Source: Fodinibius sp. Rm-B-1B1-1 (GTDB taxonomy: Bacteria > Bacteroidota > Rhodothermia > Balneolales > Balneolaceae). From it: a stretch of DNA of 64,000 bases. The notes below the pieces were generated by a model. It was not told the DNA's origin. It ran no database searches and saw only the letters and a program-made list of their open reading frames with translations. Where the stretch lies: contig NZ_JBCFYD010000002.1 in the NCBI RefSeq assembly GCF_038594945.1, positions 1 through 64,000 of the forward strand. Reading direction: 5' to 3'. Position numbers and translations under genes: made by a program. This document shows, piece by piece, positions 20,288 to 30,063 of the stretch. Numbering within the stretch: position 1 is the stretch's first letter; each line of letters opens with the position of its first letter.

Positions 20288-22930
20288 TTAAGGCATTGCA
20301 CTACCAGACCCACGAACTCGGTTTCTGCTAAAGGTGATCGTAAAGGTCGTTCCGGTCTCCGAATGCAGGTCGAGATCAGCGTCTAATTGTTGCGTAAGTT
20401 GTTTTATTAAAGAAAAGCCAAGCGAGTCACTTTCTGAAATTGAAAAATTCTCGGGCAGTCCCCGTCCGTTGTCTTCAATCTTTATGGTTACCTCATCACC
20501 AGTTTTAGTAAGTTCTACACTGATTTCTCCCTCTTCGTCAGGGAAAGCGTGATTATAGGCATTGGTAACAACCTCGTTAATAATCAATCCGCAAGGGATA
20601 GCCTGGTTGATATTCAAGTTGATTTGTTCGATAGAAAGATCAAATGATATATTCGAATGGGGCTGGCCAAAGATAGTCTCTACCGATTCGATGATATTCG
20701 AAATAAATTGCTCAAAAGGCAGATCGTTAAAATCTTGGGCCTCGTACAACATTTCATGTACCGTTGCCATCGATTGTATGCGGAGCTGGGTATTTGACAA
20801 GGTTTTCTGGGTGGATGGATTATCTGTGTCAAAAGTCTCTAACTGGAGCAAGCCCGAGATAATTGCCAGGTTATTTTTGACACGGTGATGGATTTCAGAA
20901 AGTAACACCTTCTTCTCTTCAAGGGAATTTTCTAACCGATGTTCATACTTTTTGAGAGGGGCAATATTTTGTCCGGTACCAATAATAAATTCCTTGCCGC
21001 CGGTTTTAAATGACGAAGCGCTAAAGAGATAAGGAGCAGTGTTGCCGTGCCGGTCAAGTACATCAGCTTCTGTAGTAGCATGACCGTTCGCAAATATTTC
21101 AGCAATTCCTTTTTTAACACGGAAGTGATGTTCTTTTTTTACAAAATCGAGTGGATTCATATACGAAATTTCCTGCCCATTATACCCGGTCCTTTTCTGG
21201 AGCTCGTCATTCCATCGTATTGCATTTCCATCCTTATCAAACATGAAAAATGCGTTTGGAAGACTATCAATAATTTTGTCACTCAGTGCTTTGGCTTGCT
21301 GTAGCCTTTTCTCATTTTCTTTTTGGTCGGTAATATTCTGAACTGCTCCATAAATTTCTTTGGGATTTCCATCATCACCGAACGTTGTTTTGCCTGTGAG
21401 GCGTACCCACCGGATTTGGCCACCATCTAAAAGTAGCCGGTGTTCAAATTCTTTAAATTCAGCCCCTTTTACAATATCGCTGTATCGCTGTTGTACCCAT
21501 TCTAAGTCGTCCGGATGGGTTCGGCTTAATAATAGGTCGGTGGTTGGTTTTATGGAAACATCATCTATCCCATAGATATCAAATACTTTTTCTGACCATT
21601 GGAGATAATCTTTGTCCCGATCCCAGCGAAAGCTCCCCACATTGGCCAAATCTTGACCAATATTAAGATTAGTAATAGCCTGACGAAGTTTTTCCTGATT
21701 TTTTCGTCGCTCTGTAATATCCCGGATTACTGCCATAAATTGTGGCGGATCTGTATCGCCGATATGGTTTACCTGTATCTCGATGGGGAATTCTGTACCA
21801 TCTTTGCGAAGCGCCGGTAACTCCACAAGTCGTCCCATAATGGGACCTTCGCCAGTTTTGATGTAATACTGCATCCCTCGTTCGTGTGCTTCTTCATGTC
21901 GTTTCGGGACGATAGTTTCCGACAGTTTTTTACCCTGAATTTCTTCTTTTGAAAATTGAAATATTTTTTCCGCAGCAGGATTAAATTCAATGATTTCCTC
22001 ATCCTTATTTACGGTAATGATGGCATCAGCCGAAGAGTTTAAAATAGCATCTTTTTTGATCTGAGTTTCTTCCAGTTGTTTACGAGTCTTCTCACGAGCG
22101 CTGATGTCACGAGCAGTGATATACCATTTGTCACCATGGAGCGAAAGACTAAACTCCAGAGAGGTTGTGTTTCCGGTGGGATGCGTTTTCTTGGCCAGAA
22201 AAATTCCTTGCTGCTCAATGTTAGAATCGATGAAGTTTATCATCTTCTCTTTTGAGTTGTATCCTTCAAGTAACTCTTCGAGAGTTAGTTTTTTTCCGAT
22301 TCCACCATCCATTTTAAAATATTTATTTGCTTCGTTATTCAGTTTGATAACTTCTTTGGAATGGGCGTCGACAATAAGTCTGATGTCAGAAGAGTTGTCG
22401 AGGAATTTTGCTGCCTTTTTAAGGTTGGCATTTTGTTTTTTAAGCTGTTGCTTGTTTTTAATTAATGTAAGTCGTGCGACCACCTCATCGGCCAGCTGTA
22501 TTAAACTTCGTTTTTGAACGTCAGTGAGATTTCGGGGTTTCGTATCCAATATACATAAAGCACCCAGCGAAATGTTATCATCAACGTTTAACGGAGCACC
22601 TGCATAAAATCTTATTTTTGGATCTTCATTAACAAAAGGATAGTCTTTTACACGTCGGTCTTTGGTTGTGTCCGGAATAACCAGCAGGCCATTTTCGTTT
22701 ATCGTGTATTGACAGAATGTTTCTTCTCTCGGTCGATCAGGAAAATCAATCCCGCGTTGTGCCTTTGTGTACTGCATTTCATCATCCAGGATATTAATCA
22801 GTGAAATAGGAGCATCACAAATTTCCGAAGCTAAATCGGTTAAACCGCTGAGCTCTTCTCGGATCTCTTTGCTAATAATACCAAACTCTTTTAGTGTTTT
22901 TAGCCGATTTGTGTTAGATGTGGAAAGCAT
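20288..22930 (-). CDS. GAF/multi-PAS sensor histidine kinase, HisKA_2 type
   Basis: An 880-residue kinase without predicted membrane spans. In order: an N-terminal GAF domain (about residues 20-165, ending with ALCILDTKPRNLT); a divergent PAS-like segment; PAS domains at about 290-410 (INKDEE-type start, then VIRDITERRKNQ), 430-545 (PAS_3-type with ENITDQ-like linker) and 550-660; the HisKA_2 box LSEIHHRVKNNLAIISGLLQ with H681/H682; and an ATPase domain with LIINEVVTNAYNHAF and EDNGRGLP. The related subfamily typically phosphorylates single-domain receivers, which matches the downstream lone receiver. The gene is divergent from the RND efflux operon. Confidence 0.93.
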   Translation of the reverse strand: MLSTSNTNRLKTLKEFGIISKEIREELSGLTDLASEICDAPISLINILDDEMQYTKAQRGIDFPDRPREETFCQYTINENGLLVIPDTTKDRRVKDYPFVNEDPKIRFYAGAPLNVDDNISLGALCILDTKPRNLTDVQKRSLIQLADEVVARLTLIKNKQQLKKQNANLKKAAKFLDNSSDIRLIVDAHSKEVIKLNNEANKYFKMDGGIGKKLTLEELLEGYNSKEKMINFIDSNIEQQGIFLAKKTHPTGNTTSLEFSLSLHGDKWYITARDISAREKTRKQLEETQIKKDAILNSSADAIITVNKDEEIIEFNPAAEKIFQFSKEEIQGKKLSETIVPKRHEEAHERGMQYYIKTGEGPIMGRLVELPALRKDGTEFPIEIQVNHIGDTDPPQFMAVIRDITERRKNQEKLRQAITNLNIGQDLANVGSFRWDRDKDYLQWSEKVFDIYGIDDVSIKPTTDLLLSRTHPDDLEWVQQRYSDIVKGAEFKEFEHRLLLDGGQIRWVRLTGKTTFGDDGNPKEIYGAVQNITDQKENEKRLQQAKALSDKIIDSLPNAFFMFDKDGNAIRWNDELQKRTGYNGQEISYMNPLDFVKKEHHFRVKKGIAEIFANGHATTEADVLDRHGNTAPYLFSASSFKTGGKEFIIGTGQNIAPLKKYEHRLENSLEEKKVLLSEIHHRVKNNLAIISGLLQLETFDTDNPSTQKTLSNTQLRIQSMATVHEMLYEAQDFNDLPFEQFISNIIESVETIFGQPHSNISFDLSIEQINLNINQAIPCGLIINEVVTNAYNHAFPDEEGEISVELTKTGDEVTIKIEDNGRGLPENFSISESDSLGFSLIKQLTQQLDADLDLHSETGTTFTITFSRNRVRGSGSAMP

Positions 22931-23219
22931 ACGATCGGTAGATAAATTACAGTACAGATTTCTATCAAAATGCGGTGACAGGGATCGTTATAAAAGCGGT
23001 ATCTCCCATGCAGTTAATCTAATAAGATGATGTTTTATAAGTTGTAAACTCTGAGTTAAAATTTGGTTTGTGTTTTAAATGTTACAATCACATTGTTACT
23101 TATGATTTAGTTAGCTCATATAAACTATTTATAGATATTCTATGTTGGAATGATTCCTAACAGAAGTCTATAATAGGTTCCATTCTTTTTTTCTGAATAT
23201 GTATTTGCAACTGTAACTT

Positions 23220-24614
23220 ATGTATCGTCGAATTTTAAGTTTTCTAAAATATTTTGGTGCTTTTTTTCTGCTGCTGGTGATTGGAAGTTGCGTATCACAA
23301 GAGGAGATATCTGCACCTCCAGTTGAGGAACCAGCATCCTTTTCGCAAAGTGGGGAAAACGAAGTGCCAGACCGTTGGTGGACAGCGTTTGGTAATGATG
23401 AGCTGAATACACTGGTTGATACGGCTCTCGCATCAAATTTTGATATTCGAACGGCTTGGCAGCGGCTGCAAGCTGCCGAAGCGGTTGTTAGCCGTGAACG
23501 GGGCGGACTTTTTCCATCATTGGATGGTACTGCGGGAGCACAAACAACCCGAAACCAATCCGACTTTGGCAGCAGCAATGATTTTAGTGTTGGATTGAGT
23601 TCATCATATGAGATAGATTTGTGGGGACGTATTGGTTCACAGGTTGATGCTGAAGAATACCGGGCCCAGGCATCATTGGCAGATTACCAGACAGCAGCAC
23701 TGACATTGTCGGGGCAGGTTGTACAAACGTGGGCACGGTTGGCCGAGGCGCAACAGCAATTATCTCTGCTCGACAATCAAATAGCGACAAACCGAAAAGT
23801 ATTACGATTGCTGAAAAACAGGTTTGGCACTGGCCAGATTAGAAGCGTTGATATATTGCGTCAACAGCAATTACTTGAAGCAACCCAACAACAGAAAGCA
23901 GATGCCGAGGCAAATCTAAAAGTATTACAGCACGAACTTTCAGTATTAGTAGGGCGACCTCCTCAGGATACGCTTGACGTACAGCCCAACCAGCTACTGG
24001 ATTTGGCTCCATTACCCGAAACCGGTGTGCCTGTTGATCTTGTTCAGCGTCGTCCCGATGTACGAAGTGCCTTTAATTTAGTGAAAGCCGCTGACCGTGA
24101 TTTGGCTTCTGCAATCAGTAATCAGTACCCCCGTTTAACCCTGTCAGTCTCGTTAAACAGTTCCAGTAATACAGCTGGGGGGCTTTTTGAAGAGTGGGTC
24201 TCATCCTTTGCGGGGAATCTGCTGGCACCGATTTTTCGGGGTGGAGAACTCAGTGCTGAAGTGGATCGCCTCGAAGCAGTAAAGAAACAGAGATTATACG
24301 AATATGGTCAATCAGTGCTTACTGCTTTTCAAGAAGTAGAAGATGCGCTTGTGCGGGAGCAGAAACAACGAGAAAGTATTAATCGAATTGAGGAGCAGGT
24401 AAAACTGGCAGAGCAGGCATACAGTCAGTTGCAATTACAGTATCTGAATGGAACCAATAATTACCTGGACGTTCTTACCGCTCTTGATGAAGTGCAGCAG
24501 CTTCGAAGGGATTTATTGACTGCAAAGCTTACACTTATAGAATATCGAATAGGATTATACCGGGCATTAGCAGGATCATTAGAAATCGAACGCAAAACAG
24601 GTTCGGATCGTTAA
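23220..24614 (+). CDS. RND efflux outer-membrane lipoprotein (NodT/OprM family)
   Basis: A 464-residue TolC-type outer-membrane factor with a lipoprotein signal (lipobox VIGSC, Cys 24). The mature part starts with the family pattern VPDRWWTAFGNDELNTLVDT and has two repeated coiled-coil/strand halves, each an OEP repeat, including LVQRRPDVRSAFNLVKAADR in the middle. It forms the exit duct of the tripartite pump whose adaptor and pump genes follow at 48- and 30-base gaps. Confidence 0.94.
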   Translation: MYRRILSFLKYFGAFFLLLVIGSCVSQEEISAPPVEEPASFSQSGENEVPDRWWTAFGNDELNTLVDTALASNFDIRTAWQRLQAAEAVVSRERGGLFPSLDGTAGAQTTRNQSDFGSSNDFSVGLSSSYEIDLWGRIGSQVDAEEYRAQASLADYQTAALTLSGQVVQTWARLAEAQQQLSLLDNQIATNRKVLRLLKNRFGTGQIRSVDILRQQQLLEATQQQKADAEANLKVLQHELSVLVGRPPQDTLDVQPNQLLDLAPLPETGVPVDLVQRRPDVRSAFNLVKAADRDLASAISNQYPRLTLSVSLNSSSNTAGGLFEEWVSSFAGNLLAPIFRGGELSAEVDRLEAVKKQRLYEYGQSVLTAFQEVEDALVREQKQRESINRIEEQVKLAEQAYSQLQLQYLNGTNNYLDVLTALDEVQQLRRDLLTAKLTLIEYRIGLYRALAGSLEIERKTGSDR

Positions 24615-24661
24615 ATTTGAATATTCCTATATAGGATAGTAGATCTTAGAAAACCAAGAAC

Positions 24662-25861
24662 ATGGATTGGAAACAGACACTTCTTGTGAGTTTGGGTATT
24701 TTGGCAGGAGCCGTGACCTTGATAGCACTCATTTTCTATACAGAGCCTACAGCGCAACAGGCCGGGGCTACTCGGGCAACACCGATGCTTGTTGATGTAA
24801 CCGAAGTTCAGTGTGGAAACTATCAGCCTACGATTCAGGTAATGGGTACTGTACGGGCTTCGCAGGATATCAATTTAAGTCCCCGCGTTAGTGGGGAGGT
24901 TATTTCGTTGTCCGATTCTTTTGCTCCTGGTGGATATGTTGAAAAGGGGGAACCGCTGGTACAGATTGACTCATCAGATTATAAAAACATCCTTGAACAG
25001 CGAAAAAGCGAGCTTCGACAGGCACAGGCCGACTTGGATATTGAGATGGGGCAGCAGGATGTGGCCCGACAAGATTATCAGCTGTTTGCAGATACTCTGA
25101 CAGAAGAGAATAAGGCACTGGTTTTGCGCGAGCCCCAACTCGAATCGGCCCGTTCGAGTGTGGAATCGGCCCAAGCCGGTGTTGATCAGGCACAATTGGA
25201 TTTGGACCGAACAACAATCCGGGCACCCTTTAATGCCCAGATTTTGAGTCGCAATGTAAATGTAGGTTCACAGGTATCGGAGGGAGAGGATTTAGGTCGA
25301 CTGGTCGGGCTCGATACCTACTGGGTAGAAGCAACGGTACCGCTTTCGAAGCTCCGTTGGATGGATATTCCACAAAATAACAGTGAGACCGGATCGGAAG
25401 TAAAAGTAAGGAACCGAACCGCGTGGCCGGCCGACACTTATCGAAAGGGGCATTTGTTTAGGCTCATAGGTACGCTCGAAGATCAAACTCGCTTGGCCCG
25501 CGTATTAGTTTCGGTGCCCGATCCGCAGGCATATAAGGTTGAGGATCCCAATGTGCCGCGCTTGATGTTAGGATCCTTTGTAGAAGTCCATATCCAAGCC
25601 AAAGAGCTTAGCGATGTTATCCGCTTGAATCGTGATTATATTCGTGATGACGAAACGGTGTGGGTGATGGAAAATGACAGCTTGCGTATTCAGGATGTTG
25701 AGGTTCAGTTTCGTGATGCGCAGTACGCGTATATCCAAAATGGATTGTTAGGTGGTGATCAGGTTGTAACGACGAATCTTTCAACGGTTAGTGATGGCGC
25801 CCCATTGAGATTGGGGGATAAACCAAGTTCAGAAACTGAATCCTCTTCTGCATCAGAATGA
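24662..25861 (+). CDS. RND efflux periplasmic adaptor (HlyD/MFP family)
   Basis: A 399-residue membrane fusion protein. An N-terminal membrane anchor (TLLVSLGILAGAVTLIALIF) is followed by a split lipoyl/barrel-sandwich domain (LSPRVSGEVISLSDSFAPGG ... TTIRAPFNAQILSRNVNVGS), an alpha-helical hairpin between them (about residues 115-185), a beta-barrel domain and a membrane-proximal domain. The C-terminal 15 residues are Ser/Glu-rich. It links the inner-membrane pump to the outer-membrane duct. No local TetR or MarR repressor is adjacent. Confidence 0.94.
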   Translation: MDWKQTLLVSLGILAGAVTLIALIFYTEPTAQQAGATRATPMLVDVTEVQCGNYQPTIQVMGTVRASQDINLSPRVSGEVISLSDSFAPGGYVEKGEPLVQIDSSDYKNILEQRKSELRQAQADLDIEMGQQDVARQDYQLFADTLTEENKALVLREPQLESARSSVESAQAGVDQAQLDLDRTTIRAPFNAQILSRNVNVGSQVSEGEDLGRLVGLDTYWVEATVPLSKLRWMDIPQNNSETGSEVKVRNRTAWPADTYRKGHLFRLIGTLEDQTRLARVLVSVPDPQAYKVEDPNVPRLMLGSFVEVHIQAKELSDVIRLNRDYIRDDETVWVMENDSLRIQDVEVQFRDAQYAYIQNGLLGGDQVVTTNLSTVSDGAPLRLGDKPSSETESSSASE

Positions 25862-25890
25862 TTAATGGTATTTTCTAAACAGCAGTATAG

Positions 25891-28800
25891 ATGAGTAAGT
25901 CTAATTTAAATACTTCGTCATCAAATGATGGTACCAGCCGTGGATTGATCGCTTATATGGCCGAAAATTCTATTGCGGCGAACTTGTTAATGCTCATTCT
26001 TATCGGAGGTGGTATATGGACGGCCTTTAACATTCAAAAAGAAGTATTTCCGGAATACCAGCTGGATATTGTTGAAGTGAGCGTTGTTTACCCGGGAGCT
26101 GCACCGGAAGAAGTTGAGCAGGGAATATTACGTCCGGTGGAAGAAGCCATTCGCGGGGTTCAGGGAATCAAAGAAGTGACCTCAACGGCCGATGAGGGAT
26201 CGGGGAATGTATCCATAGAATTGGTGACTGGCGCCGAGCGGATGAAAGTATTTCAAGATATTGATCAGGCGGTGAACCGTATCCGTACCTTCCCTGATGA
26301 CATTGAAGAGCCTGAAGTTCAGTTACAGTCGAATCAGCGTGAGGTCATGACCATCGGTTTGTATGGAGATTCCGATATCTGGACACTTCGTAAACTGGCC
26401 GAGAATATGCGGGATCGGCTCTTAAGCAAAGAAAATATTACGCAGGTCGAAATTGGCAATGTGCCCGATTACATCACTCATGTAGAGATTCCACGTAATA
26501 CGCTGCGCGAATATAATTTGACGTTGGCTGATGTAGCCAATGTGATACGTCAGTCCAGTGAAGATATTCCAGCTGGAGCCGTAGAAACCAACTCAGGAGA
26601 AATCTTGCTTCGGATGCAAGAGCGAAAACAATGGGCCGAAGAATATGGCAACATTGAAGTAGTAACATCAGATATCGGAACCAATGTAACACTGGGTGAT
26701 ATTGCAGAAATTACCGATGGGTTTGAGGAGATTGGTTTCTATGGGGAATTCAATCAACAGCCAACGGTCGATCTTCAGATCTATCGTATCGGTAATCAGT
26801 CACCGCTCGAGATTGCTGAAACTGTTGAAAATGAACTGGAGATCGCCCAATCAGAATTTCCGCCCGGTGTGCAATATCGTATTGACAGTAATAGTGCCGA
26901 GGACTATCGCGAACGTCTCTCACTATTGTTGAAAAACGGAGGGCTGGCTATCCTGATTGTACTGTTTATTTTGGCACTATTCCTGGAATATCGTCTTGCT
27001 TTTTGGGTGATGATGGGGATGACAATATCATTTGTAGGTGGATTGTTATTCCTCCCATTGTTGGGATTGAGCATTAATATGATTTCCATGTTTGGATTCC
27101 TGGTGGTACTGGGAATTGTGGTGGATGATGCCATTGTGGTGGGAGAGAATGTCTATGAATATCGTCAACAGGGCATGAGCTTTTTGGATGCGGCCATCAA
27201 AGGAGCGCGGGAGATGGGGAAACCGGTGACTTTTGCAATTCTTACCAATGTTATTGCCTTTTTTCCACTGATGTTTATGCCGGGAACAACGGGTAAGTAC
27301 TGGTGGCCGCTCCCCGCTGTAGTTATTGTAGTGTTATTGGTATCACTGGTTGAAGCACTATTTATACTGCCCGCCCACCTTGCACACAGTTCTAAAAAAG
27401 AGAGTCGGTTTGCCCTTGGTCAAAAAATGCATAAATGGCAGCAATCATTTGCTGAAAAATTTAACCGCTTTGTCGATACCTATTATCGAGGCTTTTTAGA
27501 TTTATGTTTGAAATATCGGTATATCACGCTTAGCACCGCAGTTGCATTGTTGATTGTCGTGGGTGGATACGGGTATAGCGACCATATGGGAATGATCATG
27601 ATGCCTGAAGTAGCTGCTGATGAGATTGAATCGGGAGTATCATTGCCGGTGGGAACGACGACTATGCAGGCAGCAAAAGTGGCCAAAGAAATTACTAATT
27701 CGACACAGCGGATGTTTGAAGAACATAATTTATATGAAGTGGCCGAAGGGGTCAAGACCAATGTACGGGGACAAAATTTTATCGATGTCGAAATTGTGAT
27801 GAAGCCGCCCAACCAACGTGATATGTCGTCGCAGGAAGTTATTGAGTTATGGCGCGAGGAGATTGGTGATATCGAAGGGGTGGATCAGATTACGTTTGAG
27901 GCTGAACGTGGACCCGGAGGATATTTGCCCGATATCAGTGTAGACTTGAGTCACTCGGATATTTCGGTGCTGGAAAATGCAAGCCAAGCGTTTGTAGAAC
28001 GCGTTGAACGCTATGAGGCCTCCCGAGATGTAAATGACAACTACAATCGCGGCAAAGCACAATATGATTTTAAATTATTGCCCGAGGGAAGACGCTTAGG
28101 ACTTACATCAGATGATATAGGGCAACAACTGCGGAATGCGTTTTACGGTTCGCTTGCGATGCGTCAGTTGAGAGGTACGAACGAAATTGAAGTACGTGTC
28201 AAGCTCCCCCTTGAGCAGCGGCGCGATATCCATAGCTTAGAAGATTTTGTGATTCAGACGCCTTCCGGGGCCGAAGTGCCATTGATGGATGTCGCTGAAT
28301 TTGAGAAGGGTGAAGCTTTTACAACTATTAACCGTCGCAATGGACGTCGCGTGGTATCGGTAAGTATGGATGCCGAACCTGCTAATGCGGTATCACGGGT
28401 ATTGGAATCACTACAGACAGAAACACTTCCCGAGTTACGTGAAGATTTTCCTGGTATCACATGGACGTTTGAAGGGAGTCAGGCCGAAATGCGCGAATCT
28501 ACCCAAGCGCTGTGGGGTACGTTTGCTTTGGCTTTAATTGTGATTTATGCCTTGCTGGCGGTAGCCTTTGGAAGTTATATGCAGCCTATTATTGTGATGG
28601 GGGCTATCCCTTTTGGGATTGTTGGAGCCGTAATTGGACACATCGTGTTGGGATATGACCTCTCGTTAGTAAGTTTGATGGGGGTTATTGCCCTGTCGGG
28701 CGTTGTACTTAACGACTCTCTCATTATGATTGATCTGGCTAATCGAAAACGAAAAGAAGATGGGGTATCCGTTTATGATGCAATTCATGAAGCAGGTTTA

Positions 28801-29028
28801 CGGCGTTTTCGTCCCATTACGCTAACTACATTAACGACTTTTGGCGGACTGACCCCAATGATTTTAGAGACTTCACGTCAGGCTGCAAACTTAATACCCA
28901 TGGCGATATCACTTGGCTTTGGGATTGTATTCGCCACTTCTATTATTCTGGTAATTGTACCTTGTCTGTATTTAATCCTTGAGGATACAATTACTGGATT
29001 CAATTCATTTGCTTCTGCAGAGAGATAG
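25891..29028 (+). CDS. RND efflux pump, hydrophobe/amphiphile type (AcrB-like)
   Basis: A 1045-residue RND transporter with the internal duplication expected: two sets of one plus five membrane spans and two large periplasmic loops. Visible are [19 protein letters not shown] and [13 protein letters not shown] of the first porter domain, and [20 protein letters not shown], which carries the proton-relay Asp pair in TM4. In the second half, [20 protein letters not shown] is the equivalent TM10 region. Drug specificity cannot be read from sequence. It closes the operon; an imperfect hairpin follows about 30 bases after the stop. Confidence 0.95.
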   Translation: MSKSNLNTSSSNDGTSRGLIAYMAENSIAANLLMLILIGGGIWTAFNIQKEVFPEYQLDIVEVSVVYPGAAPEEVEQGILRPVEEAIRGVQGIKEVTSTADEGSGNVSIELVTGAERMKVFQDIDQAVNRIRTFPDDIEEPEVQLQSNQREVMTIGLYGDSDIWTLRKLAENMRDRLLSKENITQVEIGNVPDYITHVEIPRNTLREYNLTLADVANVIRQSSEDIPAGAVETNSGEILLRMQERKQWAEEYGNIEVVTSDIGTNVTLGDIAEITDGFEEIGFYGEFNQQPTVDLQIYRIGNQSPLEIAETVENELEIAQSEFPPGVQYRIDSNSAEDYRERLSLLLKNGGLAILIVLFILALFLEYRLAFWVMMGMTISFVGGLLFLPLLGLSINMISMFGFLVVLGIVVDDAIVVGENVYEYRQQGMSFLDAAIKGAREMGKPVTFAILTNVIAFFPLMFMPGTTGKYWWPLPAVVIVVLLVSLVEALFILPAHLAHSSKKESRFALGQKMHKWQQSFAEKFNRFVDTYYRGFLDLCLKYRYITLSTAVALLIVVGGYGYSDHMGMIMMPEVAADEIESGVSLPVGTTTMQAAKVAKEITNSTQRMFEEHNLYEVAEGVKTNVRGQNFIDVEIVMKPPNQRDMSSQEVIELWREEIGDIEGVDQITFEAERGPGGYLPDISVDLSHSDISVLENASQAFVERVERYEASRDVNDNYNRGKAQYDFKLLPEGRRLGLTSDDIGQQLRNAFYGSLAMRQLRGTNEIEVRVKLPLEQRRDIHSLEDFVIQTPSGAEVPLMDVAEFEKGEAFTTINRRNGRRVVSVSMDAEPANAVSRVLESLQTETLPELREDFPGITWTFEGSQAEMRESTQALWGTFALALIVIYALLAVAFGSYMQPIIVMGAIPFGIVGAVIGHIVLGYDLSLVSLMGVIALSGVVLNDSLIMIDLANRKRKEDGVSVYDAIHEAGLRRFRPITLTTLTTFGGLTPMILETSRQAANLIPMAISLGFGIVFATSIILVIVPCLYLILEDTITGFNSFASAER

Positions 29029-29058
29029 GAAGGTGATGAAGTAACAAAGTGTACCTCA

Positions 29059-29079
29059 TACCGTAGCTCCACTGCGGTA
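29059..29079. repeat. REP-like palindrome after the RND operon
   Basis: TACCGTAG (29059-29066) pairs with CTGCGGTA (29072-29079), one G-U pair, loop CTCCA. No T-run follows, so it is not a standard terminator. It shares the GTAGCTCC core with an element at 56788-56800. Confidence 0.45.
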
Positions 29080-29298
29080 GAAACTCTACTTGTTTAATCT
29101 ATTTAGTTAGCAGAGGATTGTTTTATGCTACCGCCTTGTTAATGATTGCGATAGGGTTTAAAATGCTGGTAAAATCTTTATCAAAATTACATTGTAGAAG
29201 TAATACATAATCCCTTATATTTGGAATCTCGAAAAATTGGTACCTTAGCTTAACAGTTAGAAAGGCTATCCGCTGAGGTAATCAATATGTAGATGTTT

Positions 29299-29386
29299 GC
29301 CCGAGTGGCGGAATTGGTAGACGCGTTGGACTTAAAATCCAATTGGTATCTAAATACCAGTGCCGGTTCGAGTCCGGCCTCGGGTA
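29299..29386 (+). tRNA. tRNA-Leu (anticodon TAA)
   Basis: An 88-base type II tRNA with a long variable arm. The acceptor 29299-29305 pairs with 29379-29385 (first pair G-U), A386 is the discriminator. The anticodon stem TTGGA/TCCAA encloses the loop CTTAAAA with TAA at 29333-29335. The T-arm is GCCGG-TTCGAGT-CCGGC. CCA is not encoded. Confidence 0.94.
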
Positions 29387-29507
29387 CTCAAAACAATAAG
29401 TCAGTTTTAAGGTGATTTATTTCATCATGATTTAAATCTGATGAAGTAAACTGCTGAAGTGTTTAGTAACTGACAAATAATCTGTTTATTTGTCGGGTAT
29501 AGGCATT

Positions 29508-29581
29508 GGGCCCGTAGCTCAGTTGGTCAGAGCAGTCGACTCATAATCGATTGGTCGCAGGTTCAAGTCCTGCCGGGCCCA
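29508..29581 (+). tRNA. CAT-anticodon tRNA, probably tRNA-Ile2 (lysidine type)
   Basis: The acceptor GGGCCCG (29508-29514) pairs perfectly with 29574-29580, A581 is the discriminator, and anticodon CAT is at 29542-29544. The body (GACTCATAATCG, then TTGGTCGC and a TTCAAGT T-loop) matches the E. coli minor tRNA-Ile (CAU, modified to lysidine by TilS) much better than elongator or initiator tRNA-Met. The initiator-specific GGG/CCC anticodon stem is absent. Elongator Met remains the alternative. Confidence 0.85.
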
Positions 29582-30063
29582 CATTTTCTCACCTTTTCAT
29601 GGGATGCCGCTGGAAATTCTTTGATTGTCATGTGACGAATCATGTATGTAATTCATGATTAGTCATCTCGAAAGTTGACACCAGCCCCATTTTTTTTCTC
29701 TTCTTACATGTTAATAGGTATTTGGGGCATCCCTATAAAAAGCCCACGTTATGGAACGTGTTATATACTGAAAAAATGATCTGCTACCTTCACCTTTTTA
29801 TTTCTGTCAAAAGGTGAAATAGAGCCAATCTACGTATCATGATTTAGAGATGTTCAAATAACTTCTTCATAACAGTGCCTTAATACTGCCATAAAGATAA
29901 AGTGTAGGTCATCAACTATATTTAGCCACTTATAAATAAAGGGTTGTTATTGCATTTAGCCTCCCAGTTGGTCATTTCTCATGAAAAGAATGCAATGACG
30001 CTGTTAATTCGTCACTTCCTGTAACCAGTTTGAAAAATATTTTCGCATAATTAAGGGGTATTT
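29582..30063. other. Non-coding gap with three hairpins
   Basis: No credible reading frame. Three inverted repeats stand out: AATCATG/CATGATT with flanking TGAC/GTCA (29633-29665), CACGTT-ATGG-AACGTG (29745-29760), and TTCACCTTTT (29789-29798) with AAAAGGTGAA (29809-29818). None has a proper T-run. The right part presumably holds the promoter of the phosphoesterase cluster; no recognisable Pho box was found. Confidence 0.5.

Noticed and set aside
20122-20313. A 63-residue frame between the HisKA_2 kinase and the receiver gene.
   Set aside because: It overlaps both flanking genes, lacks a ribosome binding site and has an implausible composition.
29745-29760. CACGTT-ATGG-AACGTG considered as an operator or terminator for the tRNA genes.
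   Set aside because: No T-run and more than 160 bases from the last tRNA; kept only as a possible REP-like element.
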